Part shown: piece after piece, positions 8,034-16,303 of the stretch
Layout: each line of letters starts with the position of its first letter
Position numbering within the stretch: position 1 is the first letter of the stretch
Assembly (NCBI GenBank): GCA_964383325.1
Contig: CAYLGY010000008.1
Location: forward strand, 1-42,555
Direction of reading: 5' to 3'
Length of the DNA stretch: 42,555 bases
Origin: CAYLGY01 sp964383325
GTDB taxonomy: Bacteria > Pseudomonadota > Alphaproteobacteria > Rhizobiales > Rhizobiaceae
The notes under the pieces: generated by a model
Databases searched by the model: none
The model's input: the letters and a program-made list of their open reading frames with translations, nothing else
Told to the model about the DNA's origin: nothing
Translations under genes and position numbers: made by a program

Positions 8034-8139
8034 CGCTTGATCCCGGAAAGTGGTTTCCGCTTTCCGGAAAGGATCATGCGCCACCGGGAGATCGGTGATC
8101 CCGGAAAGTGGTTTCCGCTTTCAGGAAAAGATCAAGCGC
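8033..8139. repeat. paired rhizobial-type palindromic repeats
   Basis: Two copies of a 26-base unit starting GATCCCGGAAAGTGG occupy 8039-8064 and 8097-8122, each followed by a CTTTC.GGAAA half that can fold back (CCGGAAAG with CTTTCCGG in the first copy). The outer ends are a perfect 10-base inverted repeat, GCGCTTGATC (8033-8042) and GATCAAGCGC (8130-8139), so the whole 107 bases can form one large cruciform. Short palindromes of this kind are widespread between genes in Rhizobiales. It fills the gap between two convergent genes and may act as a two-way terminator. Confidence 0.8.
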
Positions 8140-8195
8140 TGGCAGTAACGGGTTCAAGATGCCGGTTCAGCCGGAGAACAGCCGGTTTGCCGAGC

Positions 8196-9260
8196 TCACA
8201 ACGGGGTCAGGCCCATGCGCGTACCCCATTCCCGCAGCGCAGCGAGGATCGGTTCTTCCAGCAGCACGCCTTCGCGCATCTGCTCCTCACGCAGGGCGAG
8301 GGCGCGATCTCCCGGCATTCGCACCGGTGCCGCCCCGGGCGCGACCCTGCTCGACCGGCAGGCCTGCGCCAGCCAGCCTGTCTCGCCCAGGAAGGCGGTA
8401 GATCCGCCAAAGAATTCCGGGTCGATCACCTGCACGAAGGCTGAATTTGCTTCATTGTCTCCCGCCGAGTCCGGAAGGGCGCGCCCATAGCCGGACAGGG
8501 CGGCAGTCAGCGTCTCGATGAGAATGGCAAGGGCAAAGCCCTTGTAGCCCTGGTCGGGCCCGCCGGCCGGCAGGATCGCGCCGTCTTCCTCGAAGAACCG
8601 GTCAGGATCGTCGGTAGTCGTCCCGTCAGGCAGCACGATGTATTCTCCCGCCAGCCGCTTTCTCTCGCTTCGCGCACGAAACAGTGGCCCCATGGCAGAC
8701 ATGGATGCGCTCGTATCGATCAGGATCGGCCGGCCCGGGGCCGGAATTCCGACCGCGAGCGGATTGCAGGAAAAGATCCGGCTGGTGCCGCCATGGGCTG
8801 CTACCCGATTGGAGGCCGGTGTCGAAGCCATGATCAGGATGAATTTCCCCGCATCGGTCGCCTGCATCAGATAGGCAGCAAGGCAGGCAATGTGCTGGAC
8901 GCGGGAGATTGCGATGGTTCCCGTGCCATGCCGCGCCGCCATCTCGCAGGCGCGCGTCACCGCCAGGCGCAGGACCCACGGCCCGGGCAGATAGCCAGCG
9001 TTCCAGTTTTCCGCTACGTCCGAGGCAATCCGGCGCTCGACCTCGCCGGTCGCCCGGGTTTCGCCGCTGAGCAACCATTCCATGTTGCTGGCGACACGGT
9101 GCAGGCCGTGCGTGCGGTATCCCATCAGCTCGCCTTCGACAAATATGTCTGCGAGGACATCGGCACGCTCTGCCGGAAGGCCGGCCGCTGCCAGCAGGGA
9201 TGACGCGTATCGCCTGAGATGCTGATGATCGAAGCGTGACTGAGCCATGTCCATTTTCAT
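8196..9260 (-). CDS. Ldh_2 family NAD(P)H-dependent oxidoreductase (malate/L-lactate dehydrogenase superfamily)
   Basis: A 354-residue enzyme of the superfamily holding malate/L-lactate dehydrogenase, ureidoglycolate dehydrogenase and delta1-piperideine/pyrroline-2-carboxylate reductase. Family features are RTHGLHRV (near 50), the histidine segment VQHIACLAAYL (near 125), the substrate/cofactor loop around SNRVAAHGG and IDTSASMSAMG, and GYKGFALAILIETL. The active-site segment VQHIACL differs from the usual SNHFGAAGYY type, so specificity may be altered. Three ATGs lie within 12 bases (9260, 9254, 9248); 9254 has a better GGGA spacing. It is last in the operon from 17365, 72 bases after the RidA gene. 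Reduction of a cyclic imine or 2-oxo acid made by the upstream oxidase is plausible. Confidence 0.88.
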   Translation of the reverse strand: MKMDMAQSRFDHQHLRRYASSLLAAAGLPAERADVLADIFVEGELMGYRTHGLHRVASNMEWLLSGETRATGEVERRIASDVAENWNAGYLPGPWVLRLAVTRACEMAARHGTGTIAISRVQHIACLAAYLMQATDAGKFILIMASTPASNRVAAHGGTSRIFSCNPLAVGIPAPGRPILIDTSASMSAMGPLFRARSERKRLAGEYIVLPDGTTTDDPDRFFEEDGAILPAGGPDQGYKGFALAILIETLTAALSGYGRALPDSAGDNEANSAFVQVIDPEFFGGSTAFLGETGWLAQACRSSRVAPGAAPVRMPGDRALALREEQMREGVLLEEPILAALREWGTRMGLTPL

Positions 9261-9332
9261 TCCCGTTGCAGATATTGTCCCGGCGAAAGCTGCTGGCAGA
9301 AATTCGTTACCTGTCAGCTGGCCCTGGCGGCG

Positions 9333-9677
9333 CTACAGCGCTGCCGTGGCGATGATCTCGACCTGGTATTGCGGCGCGGCGAGTTTCGCCTCGGCACAGG
9401 CTCGAGCCGGCAAGTTTTCCGGGTCGATCCATTTCTCGTAGATGGCGTTCAGCGCGGCGAAATCCGAAATGTCGGCGAGCCAGATCGTCACCTGCAGGAG
9501 TTTCGATCTGGAACTGCCTGCCGCGGCAAGCCCCGCGTCTACGGCAGCCAGCGCCTCATCGACCTGCCCGGCGAAATCAGAAGTCGGTTCGCCGACCACT
9601 CCCGACAAATATACCGTGCCGCCGTGAATGACGGCCTGGCTCATCCGCGAGGAGGGGTTGATTCTCCGTATGCTCAT
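9333..9677 (-). CDS. RidA/YjgF/UK114 family enamine/imine deaminase
   Basis: A 114-residue member of the Rid family, which hydrolyses reactive enamine/imine intermediates released by PLP enzymes and amino acid oxidases. The carboxylate-binding Arg92 in PARACAEA and the C-terminal VEIIATA strand are visible; length is typical for a trimeric Rid protein. Its ATG overlaps the stop of the FMN oxidase gene (ATGA at 9674-9677), indicating translational coupling. With an FAD amine oxidase and a PLP aminotransferase in the same regulon, clearing imine products is a natural job. It may belong to a Rid subgroup other than the archetypal RidA. Confidence 0.9.
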   Translation of the reverse strand: MSIRRINPSSRMSQAVIHGGTVYLSGVVGEPTSDFAGQVDEALAAVDAGLAAAGSSRSKLLQVTIWLADISDFAALNAIYEKWIDPENLPARACAEAKLAAPQYQVEIIATAAL

Positions 9678-10897
9678 GCGCTTTCTCCTTCCTGACCGAC
9701 TGTTTCACGACCGATATCCCCCGCGCGCCGGCAGCAGCCTGGTGGAGGATGGTTGCGCAGCAATTTCCGGCTGATCGCGGCAATGCCCGGTTGCCCGGAA
9801 AAGGCAAGGCAATGATCGAGTTCCTCGCGCAGCACCTGCAGGACACCGGCCGCGCCGGCCTCGCCCGCGACCGCAGTCCCGTAGAGCGTCGCACGTCCGA
9901 CCAGCACGGCCTGCGCTCCAGACGCCAGATATTTGACAATATCGCTGCCCCGGCGGATACCGCTGTCGGCAAGAATGGTCATGCGCTTGCCAACCGCGTC
10001 GGCCACTTCGGGGATGATGTCGATCGCCGCCGGAGCCGAATCGAAATTTCGCCCGCCATGGCTGGAAATGACCACGCCATCGGCACCGAGCCGGCACGCT
10101 TCCTGCGCGTCTTCTCTGGTCAGGATTCCCTTCACGATCAGATTTCCTTCCCACCGGCGGCGAATGTCCGCCAGATCCTCCCAGGTCAGCCGGGCGGAGA
10201 GCCTGACATTGTCAGCGACGCTCGCGCGCGTGATCTTCGTGCGGAATTCATCCGGATAGTGACGATAGGTGGGAATGCCACTGGTCAAGAGATAGCGTAG
10301 CAATACCGACAGGGTCCAGCGCGGATGGGCCATGAGGTCCAGCGCGCCGACGAGGCTGGGAGTGATCGGAATCCCGTAGCCATTTCGCGTGTTCCATTCC
10401 TTCTTGGGCGGATTGCGCGCAGTGTCCACGGTGAACAGCAGTGTGCCGATGCCCAGGGCTCTTGCCCGCCGCATCAAGCTGTAGGTGAGCTCCCGATCCT
10501 CGAAGACATAGAGCTGGAACCAGAGTTCCGTATCCGGGGCTCGTTCGGCAATTTCCTCCATGGACGTCATGGATTGGGTCGCGACACAGAACGGAATCCG
10601 GTGCCGACCGGCGGCCCGTGCAAGGTGCACTTCGCCATCATGCCACATCAGGCCTGCCGCGGCAGTGGGCGCAATGATGATCGGCGCCGCCAGTTCCGAA
10701 CCAAGGAGCGAGACGGTTGTATCTGGACTGGAAATATCGTTCAGCACGAACTGGTTCAGCTTGATGGCATTCAGCCGCTTGCGCAGTTCGGCAAGGCCGA
10801 CCTCATCCTCCGTCCCGCGATCGACATATTCGAACACGCCGCGAGGAAGCCGCCTGCGGGCCAGTTCGCGATAATCCCAGACGTTCAGCGGTTTCAT
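9674..10897 (-). CDS. FMN-dependent alpha-hydroxy-acid oxidase/dehydrogenase (LldD/mandelate dehydrogenase family)
   Basis: A 407-residue TIM-barrel flavoprotein oxidising (S)-2-hydroxy acids to 2-oxo acids. FMN and active-site segments include PTAAAGLMWHDGE (77-89), QLYVFEDRE (128-136), the phosphate lysine in VKG (K256), the base His280 in SSHGGRNFDSAPAAID, and DSGIRRGSDIVKYLASGA. Residues 155-175 (TVDTARNPPKKEWNTRNGY) resemble the membrane-interaction loop of mandelate and lactate dehydrogenases. Translation is coupled to RidA downstream, and the gene follows the second DapA-family gene by 6 bases. The 2-hydroxy acid acted on is unknown; lactate is the default guess but context argues for a pathway intermediate. 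Confidence 0.9.
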   Translation of the reverse strand: MKPLNVWDYRELARRRLPRGVFEYVDRGTEDEVGLAELRKRLNAIKLNQFVLNDISSPDTTVSLLGSELAAPIIIAPTAAAGLMWHDGEVHLARAAGRHRIPFCVATQSMTSMEEIAERAPDTELWFQLYVFEDRELTYSLMRRARALGIGTLLFTVDTARNPPKKEWNTRNGYGIPITPSLVGALDLMAHPRWTLSVLLRYLLTSGIPTYRHYPDEFRTKITRASVADNVRLSARLTWEDLADIRRRWEGNLIVKGILTREDAQEACRLGADGVVISSHGGRNFDSAPAAIDIIPEVADAVGKRMTILADSGIRRGSDIVKYLASGAQAVLVGRATLYGTAVAGEAGAAGVLQVLREELDHCLAFSGQPGIAAISRKLLRNHPPPGCCRRAGDIGRETVGQEGESA

Positions 10898-10903
10898 GCC
10901 ATG

Positions 10904-11803
10904 TTACCCGGCAATTGTGGGCAGCCCGCGCGCCAGGATTTCTTCCAGCATGGCGATCGTTTCCTGGGAAGGCCCGGTCAATGGCGCCCGGACATCGCCA
11001 ACGGGCATCCCCGCAAGCTTCATGTAGAATTTCAGCGGACCTGGATTGATCTCCCGGTAGATCGCCTCGATGAGGGGAGTCATCGCGTGCTGCGCCGCCG
11101 CGGCTTCCGCGAGCCTGCCGCTACCGGCAAGCTCAAGGATCCTGAGCCAGGGTTCGGGATGGATGGTGGATGTGCCGAGCACCCCACCGCACGCGCCGAG
11201 CGCCACATGAATGGCAAGGAGCCTCTCCTCGCCGCCGAGGATTGCCAGCCGGTCGCCGGCGAGGTGGATGATCTTCAGGAATGCGGCCATGTCGGGCGAA
11301 GAGCACTTCAGGCCGATGACAGAGCCATCTTCGGCCATCTGCGCGATGGTCTCGGGCTCCAGCCGGACCCCGGTGCGCGGAGGAATGTCGTAGGCAATGA
11401 CCGGAACGCCCAGCGTGGCGCGATAGTCGCGGAAATATTGCCGCATCCCCTGCTGCGAGCCGAGCGCATAGTAGGGAGTAATGACCATCAGCCCGGTCGC
11501 GCCGGCATGCATGAAGGCCTCGCCGCTTGCCAGTGCATCGCGGTAGCCCGTCGACAGGACACCCGGCAGCACATGCTTGCCCTCGGACGCCTCCACGCAG
11601 GCGCGCACCACATCCACCCTCTCGCTGTGCGACAGCGCCGGATATTCGCCGGTGCCACCGACCGGCATCGTCCCGGCCGCCCCGGCATCGAGCTGAAAGC
11701 GGACCAATCTGGTCAGCGTCTGGAAATCGATGCTGCCGTCGTCGTGAAAGGGCGTGACGATTGCGGAATAGAGACCGCCGATTTCATCCCTGGTCAATGT
11801 CAT
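10904..11803 (-). CDS. dihydrodipicolinate synthase (DapA) family lyase/aldolase, second copy
   Basis: A 299-residue class I Schiff-base lyase. GGTGE lies at 49-53, Tyr138 in IAYDIPPRTGV and the Schiff-base Lys166 in VIGLKCSS. YDIPPRTG is closer to the true DHDPS motif (YNVPSRTG) than the MVYDGG of the homologue at 1322-2215, so the two are not recent duplicates and probably act on different substrates. It lies between the PuuB-like oxidase (78 bases upstream) and the FMN oxidase (6 bases downstream). A 2-oxo-acid aldolase or dehydratase role is inferred from context; lysine biosynthesis is unlikely here. Confidence 0.92.
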   Translation of the reverse strand: MTLTRDEIGGLYSAIVTPFHDDGSIDFQTLTRLVRFQLDAGAAGTMPVGGTGEYPALSHSERVDVVRACVEASEGKHVLPGVLSTGYRDALASGEAFMHAGATGLMVITPYYALGSQQGMRQYFRDYRATLGVPVIAYDIPPRTGVRLEPETIAQMAEDGSVIGLKCSSPDMAAFLKIIHLAGDRLAILGGEERLLAIHVALGACGGVLGTSTIHPEPWLRILELAGSGRLAEAAAAQHAMTPLIEAIYREINPGPLKFYMKLAGMPVGDVRAPLTGPSQETIAMLEEILARGLPTIAG

Positions 11804-11881
11804 GGCGAAGCTCCTCCTGCCGGTCGATGCAACATGAAGTCGGACGCGGCAGGCCGCGTGCGCAGTTTCCAGTCCGATAAT

Positions 11882-13183
11882 CTAGCGATGCCAGGCACGA
11901 TACATGTCCTTTGCGTTCAGCCAGAGAAAGGTGGCCGGCATGAACCATGGCGTACCGTTGAAGAACGGAACCGCGGCGGGCGGCCGGAACTCGAAGGCCG
12001 AGCCATCAGGCCCGCCCATGATCCGGCGCGCCACCGCATTGCCGGCCCAGCGCGCCCAGACCACACCGGAGCCGCAGAAGCTGGTGGCATACCAGACGCC
12101 GTTCCGGTTGAAGATTCTCGGCACCAGGTCGCGGTTCATGGCGACATAGCCGAACCAGCTATGCGAGATTTCGGTTGCTTCCAGTTCCGGAAAGATCTCG
12201 ACCAGCCGCTGGCGCAATTGCCGGATCGGCCAGCGCGGATCGCCGGCGAACGTTCCATCGCGGCCACCAAACAGGATTCGCCTCCCGTCCGGCGTCGGCC
12301 GGTAGTAATAGCTCAGGCTTCGCGTATCGATGCACATCATCTGGCGTGGCATCAATTTCTGCATCAGCTGCGGCGCGATTTCCTCCGTAACGATGACGCG
12401 GCTGCGCACGGGTACCACGCGCCGGCGCAGCCAGGGATCGAGCCGGTCCGCATAGCCATTCGTGGCAACGATGACGTGCCTTGCCCGGCTGGTACCGCGC
12501 GCGGTCCTGACGCTGAAGCCAGCACCCTGTCTTGCGATGGCCTCCACTCGCGTACAGGGCAGCACCGTGACGCCAGCTTCCCGCGCAATGCGCAACAGGC
12601 CGGCGTGGAACTTGGCCGGATCCAGCCCGCCAATGTCCATCTGTACCGATCCGCCGCGGTAGAATTCCGTGCCGAGAAAGGCGTGCTGCTCTCCGGCCGG
12701 GACGGAATAGGCCTCGACCCCCAACTTCTCGCGCTGGAACTCGGCCTCCCGCGCCAGCGCATCATAGTCCCTTGCATTCATGGCGCCGGTGAAGCGGCCG
12801 GAAAGGTTCAGGTCGCAATCGATCTTCTCGTTGCGAATGAATGCATAGAGATCCTCGCGCGCGGCCTGGGCCTCGCGCAGCATTGCCGCGGCGCGTGTCT
12901 CGCCAAAGCGGCGTGCAAGCTCTGTCGCACCAAAACGCAAATGGCCACTGGTAATGCCGCCATTGCGGGTCGACGCGCCTTCGCCCGGCTTTTGCGCATC
13001 GAACAGCTGGACGGAATAGCCGGCTCGGGCAAGACAGATTGCGGCGCTGGTACCCGTATAGCCGGCACCGACGATAATGACGTCGCTCGCGGAAGCAATC
13101 GCCGCTTCCGAACATTCGGTGAGCGGCGCGTTTTCCCACCAATATGCAGCAGGGCTGAGGGGCGTTGCGTTCGCCTTGGGCAT
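11882..13183 (-). CDS. FAD-dependent amine oxidase, PuuB-like (gamma-glutamylputrescine oxidase family)
   Basis: A 433-residue DAO-family flavoenzyme. The ADP-binding motif is VGAGYTGTSAA (38-48), followed by GEGASTRNGG, the GASxRNGG block typical of PuuB and related oxidases. Further matches to that family are the N-terminal AAYWWENAP, the CDL segment, SYYYRPTPDGRRILFGGRDG and the C-terminal SFCGSGVVWARWAGNAVA. E. coli PuuB oxidises gamma-glutamylputrescine to the aldehyde. The gamma-glutamyltransferase gene just upstream makes a gamma-glutamylated amine an attractive substrate. ATG 13183 is chosen over 13204 and 13228 for its GAGG at 7 bases. DadA-type D-amino acid dehydrogenase activity is the main alternative. 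Confidence 0.88.
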   Translation of the reverse strand: MPKANATPLSPAAYWWENAPLTECSEAAIASASDVIIVGAGYTGTSAAICLARAGYSVQLFDAQKPGEGASTRNGGITSGHLRFGATELARRFGETRAAAMLREAQAAREDLYAFIRNEKIDCDLNLSGRFTGAMNARDYDALAREAEFQREKLGVEAYSVPAGEQHAFLGTEFYRGGSVQMDIGGLDPAKFHAGLLRIAREAGVTVLPCTRVEAIARQGAGFSVRTARGTSRARHVIVATNGYADRLDPWLRRRVVPVRSRVIVTEEIAPQLMQKLMPRQMMCIDTRSLSYYYRPTPDGRRILFGGRDGTFAGDPRWPIRQLRQRLVEIFPELEATEISHSWFGYVAMNRDLVPRIFNRNGVWYATSFCGSGVVWARWAGNAVARRIMGGPDGSAFEFRPPAAVPFFNGTPWFMPATFLWLNAKDMYRAWHR

Positions 13184-13224
13184 TTGCTCACCTCGTTCTG
13201 ACATTGTTCCTGCGCCGGGAGCCT

Positions 13225-15009
13225 TCAACGGCCGATGGCATAGCCTTGCATGCCGCGGGCATTGGCAGCCGCACGGAAGATCCCGTCCCGCTGCGTCGCG
13301 GCCGTCAGACGCCCCTCGGACCAGCGGCCCCCGACCTCGACTTCATGACCCAGCCGACGCAATTCATCGATGGTAGCTTGCGACAGACGGCCTTCGACCA
13401 CCAGCACGCCGGGACGCGATGCGCGGGGCCAGAAGGAGTTCGGGAAATGCTCGCTGTGCCAGGCCGGCGCATCGATCGCCTGCTGAAGGTTCATCCCGTG
13501 ATGGACATGGCGCAGGAAGAACTGGACGGACCATTGATCCTGTTGGTCGCCCCCGGGCGTACCCCAGGCGAGGTAGGGGCGCCCCTCGCGCAGTGCCATG
13601 GAGGGGGTGAGGGTCGTGCGCGGCCGCTTTCCCGGGGCCAGGGAATTGGGCAGGTCCGGCTCCAGCCAGAACATCTGCGCGCGAGTCCCCAGCGCGAAGC
13701 CGAGCTCCGGGATGATCGGAGAGCTTTGCAGCCAGCCGCCCGAGGGGGTCGCGGAGACCATGTTGCCCTGCCGGTCGATGATGTCGACATGGCACGTGTC
13801 GCCCTGCACCACGCCCATATTGCTGACGGTAGGCTCGCCCGAGCCGGCAAGGGCAGATTGTTGCGCGCGTACCGATCGCCGGATCCCACCGCCATGGCCT
13901 GCAATCGTTCCGGGTCGCAACTCCATCGAGGCACGATCGCCGATCAGTCTCCTGCGCTCCGCATTATAGGTTTCGCCCAGCAATTGCTTGGTCGGAACCG
14001 CCACGAATTCCGGGTCGCCGTAGAAGGCTTCGCGATCGGCAAACGCCAGTTTCGCAGCCTCGGTCTGCAAATGGATGAATTCCGGCCCGACCGGGTCCAG
14101 CTTTGCGAGATCGAAGCCCTGCAGCAAGGCGAGCTGCTGCAGTGCGACCGGACCCTGGGACCAGGCGTCCGCCTTGAATACGGTGTAGCCGTGATAGTCG
14201 AACGCCAGGGGCGACTCGAAGCTCGCCGACCAGCTGGCAAGGTCGCTTTCGGCGAGGAGGCCGGCATGGTGCCGGCCGCTGCTGTCAAGAACGTGCTGCC
14301 TGGCGGAAAATTCCGCAATCGACCGGGCAATGAAGCCCTGCGACCAGATCTCCCGCGCCAGGCGGATCTCCTCGTCGCGGCAATCGGCACGTGCCTCGGC
14401 GATCAGCCGTTCCCAGGTCTGCGCCAGACGCTCGTTCTTCAGCATCGCACCGACCGGCGGAACGCTGCCGCCATCGAGAAAGATTTCGGCTGAACTGTGC
14501 CAATGCTCCTCGAAGAGCTGCTGGACGGTGGCGATCGTGTTATGGATCTGCGGAACGACGGGAATGCCGTGTCGCGCATAATGAATTGCGGGCGCGAGCA
14601 TGTCCGCGAGGCGCATTGTGCCCAGTTCCAGAAGCATCAGCATCCACGCGTCGAAGGCGCCGGGCACGCAGGCCGGAAGCAGCCCGGTTCCGGGAACGAG
14701 GTCCAGGTCCAGCGCCTTGAAATACGCAATACTCGCTGCGGCCGGCACCGGCCCCTGCCCGCAGATCACCTGGGTCCTGCCGGTTGCCGCCTCATGAACG
14801 AGGATCGGCGCGTCCCCTGCCGGCCCGTTGAGATGCGGCTCGACCACCTGCAGGGTCAAGCCCGTGGCCACGGCGGCGTCGAAAGCATTGCCGCCCTTTT
14901 CCAGCACCGACATGCCGACCGCGGTGGCGATCCAGTGCGTGCTGGCAACGACGCCGAACGTACCCACGATCTCCGGACGAGTCGTGAAAGTCTTCCATTC
15001 ATCCTGCAT
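13225..15009 (-). CDS. gamma-glutamyltransferase family protein (Ntn hydrolase)
   Basis: A 594-residue GGT-fold protein, normally autocleaved before a catalytic Thr. The expected nucleophile is Thr405 in GDTCHVDIIDRQGNMVS, giving a large part of about 404 and a small part of about 190 residues. GGNAFDAAVATGLTLQVVEPHLNGPAGD (36-63), GAFDAW and the TPSGGW/KRPRTTLTPS segments are all family features. It transfers or hydrolyses gamma-glutamyl groups of glutathione-like compounds. Unlike classic periplasmic GGTs, no signal peptide follows ATG 15009, even from the earlier in-frame ATG at 15063, so it is predicted cytosolic and would act after uptake. Cephalosporin-acylase-like or other amidase activity is possible. 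It is 41 bases ahead of the PuuB-like gene. Confidence 0.9.
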   Translation of the reverse strand: MQDEWKTFTTRPEIVGTFGVVASTHWIATAVGMSVLEKGGNAFDAAVATGLTLQVVEPHLNGPAGDAPILVHEAATGRTQVICGQGPVPAAASIAYFKALDLDLVPGTGLLPACVPGAFDAWMLMLLELGTMRLADMLAPAIHYARHGIPVVPQIHNTIATVQQLFEEHWHSSAEIFLDGGSVPPVGAMLKNERLAQTWERLIAEARADCRDEEIRLAREIWSQGFIARSIAEFSARQHVLDSSGRHHAGLLAESDLASWSASFESPLAFDYHGYTVFKADAWSQGPVALQQLALLQGFDLAKLDPVGPEFIHLQTEAAKLAFADREAFYGDPEFVAVPTKQLLGETYNAERRRLIGDRASMELRPGTIAGHGGGIRRSVRAQQSALAGSGEPTVSNMGVVQGDTCHVDIIDRQGNMVSATPSGGWLQSSPIIPELGFALGTRAQMFWLEPDLPNSLAPGKRPRTTLTPSMALREGRPYLAWGTPGGDQQDQWSVQFFLRHVHHGMNLQQAIDAPAWHSEHFPNSFWPRASRPGVLVVEGRLSQATIDELRRLGHEVEVGGRWSEGRLTAATQRDGIFRAAANARGMQGYAIGR

Positions 15010-15090
15010 TTCAGTCTTCTTGCCTTCTCCATGAATGGTAGGCCGGCAGCATTGGCAGCTCATTCCGCTGCGCGCGTGGCGCCCATCCGC

Positions 15091-16161
15091 TCAATTGTCG
15101 AGAACAACGGCCTCTCTTGCCTTCCAGGCCAGAAACAGTTCCGTTCCCGGTTGCGGCGCGTCGAGATTGTCCGGGTAATTGAGGGTCCAGCTCTCATTGC
15201 CATCAAGCCGGACATCCACCGCCCAGTGCGTGCCGACGAACATGGCCTGTGTGACCGTCGCCCTGACGACATTTTCGTCGGCCGCCTGTTCAGGCCCGGG
15301 CACGACGCGGATCTTCTCGGGCCGTACCGCGAGCAGCCGGGCTCCGGCGCCGTCCTTTCCTGACCCTGCCGGCACTTTCAGATTGCCGGAGGCCGTGCGC
15401 AGGACCGAAAGGTCTCCCGCACCCGCCTCGATCGTGCCGTCAATGATGTTGACCCGCCCGACAAACTCGGCGACGAAGCGCGTTGCCGGATTGCGGTAGA
15501 TCTCCTGCGGCGAGGCGATCTGCTCGATCCGTCCATTGTTCATGATGGCAATTCGATCCGACATCGTCATGGCTTCATGCTGGTCATGGGTGACATAGAT
15601 CGAGGTGATGCCAAGGCTCTGTTGCAGGCTGCGGATCTCGATCTGCATGGTCTCGCGCAGCTTCAGGTCGAGGGCGCCGAGAGGCTCGTCCATCAGCAGG
15701 ACCTCCGGCGGATGGGCAACGGCCCGCGCCACTGCGACACGCTGCTGCTGACCGCCGCTGATCTCCCCGGGATAGCGGTCGCCAACCTGCGGCAGGCGGA
15801 TCAGCTGCAGCAATTCCTCGACGCGAGCTGCAATTCGCGCGCGCTCGACTCCACGTTCCACCAGGCCGAATGCGATGTTCTCGCGCACGGTAAGATGAGG
15901 AAACAGCGCGTAATCCTGGAAGACCATGCCGATCTGCCGCTTCTGCGGCGGTATGCGCGTAACATCCTTGCCGCCGATGAAGATCTTGCCCCCCGTTGGC
16001 AACAGAAAACCGGCCACCAGCCGCAGCGTCGTCGTCTTGCCGCAGCCGGACGGTCCGAGCAGGGTGATGAACTCCCCCTTCTCGATCTCGAGATCGAGGG
16101 GATGCAACGCAGTGAACTGCCCGTAGTCTTTCGAAATATTCTGTAGGGATACTTGTGCCAT
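15091..16161 (-). CDS. ABC transporter ATPase, PotA/FbpC type
   Basis: A 356-residue nucleotide-binding subunit of a CUT1/polyamine-type importer. Walker A is GPSGCGKTT (36-44), the Q-loop is VFQDYALFPHL, the signature SGGQQQ (135-140), Walker B LLMDEP (155-160) and the switch His is in THDQHEA. Residues from about 235 form a TOBE domain, as in PotA. The frame is open to 16464, but ATG 16161 has GGAG directly upstream and starts the homologous protein. It follows the binding-protein gene by 142 bases. Its permeases are in the separate operon at 4427-6140. Confidence 0.95.
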   Translation of the reverse strand: MAQVSLQNISKDYGQFTALHPLDLEIEKGEFITLLGPSGCGKTTTLRLVAGFLLPTGGKIFIGGKDVTRIPPQKRQIGMVFQDYALFPHLTVRENIAFGLVERGVERARIAARVEELLQLIRLPQVGDRYPGEISGGQQQRVAVARAVAHPPEVLLMDEPLGALDLKLRETMQIEIRSLQQSLGITSIYVTHDQHEAMTMSDRIAIMNNGRIEQIASPQEIYRNPATRFVAEFVGRVNIIDGTIEAGAGDLSVLRTASGNLKVPAGSGKDGAGARLLAVRPEKIRVVPGPEQAADENVVRATVTQAMFVGTHWAVDVRLDGNESWTLNYPDNLDAPQPGTELFLAWKAREAVVLDN

Positions 16162-16303
16162 GTGCTCCCAGCCGTTCTGTTCCAGATGGCGACGGCGCTC
16201 CGCTCGCGCCGACGCTCCTCCAGGCGTCTGCCCCTGGATGGTTTCCGGCCAACCGAAGCGCAACGCGATTCGCAGGGCAGGTGCTGCCCGGATCAGCCCT
16301 GGG

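Noticed and set aside
10325..13201. A 958-codon open frame on the plus strand running antisense across the FMN oxidase, DapA-family and PuuB-like genes
   Set aside because: Its product has no recognisable motif, is rich in Arg/His/Asp/Gly, and lies opposite three genes with intact catalytic motifs. Long antisense frames are expected from GC-rich codon use.
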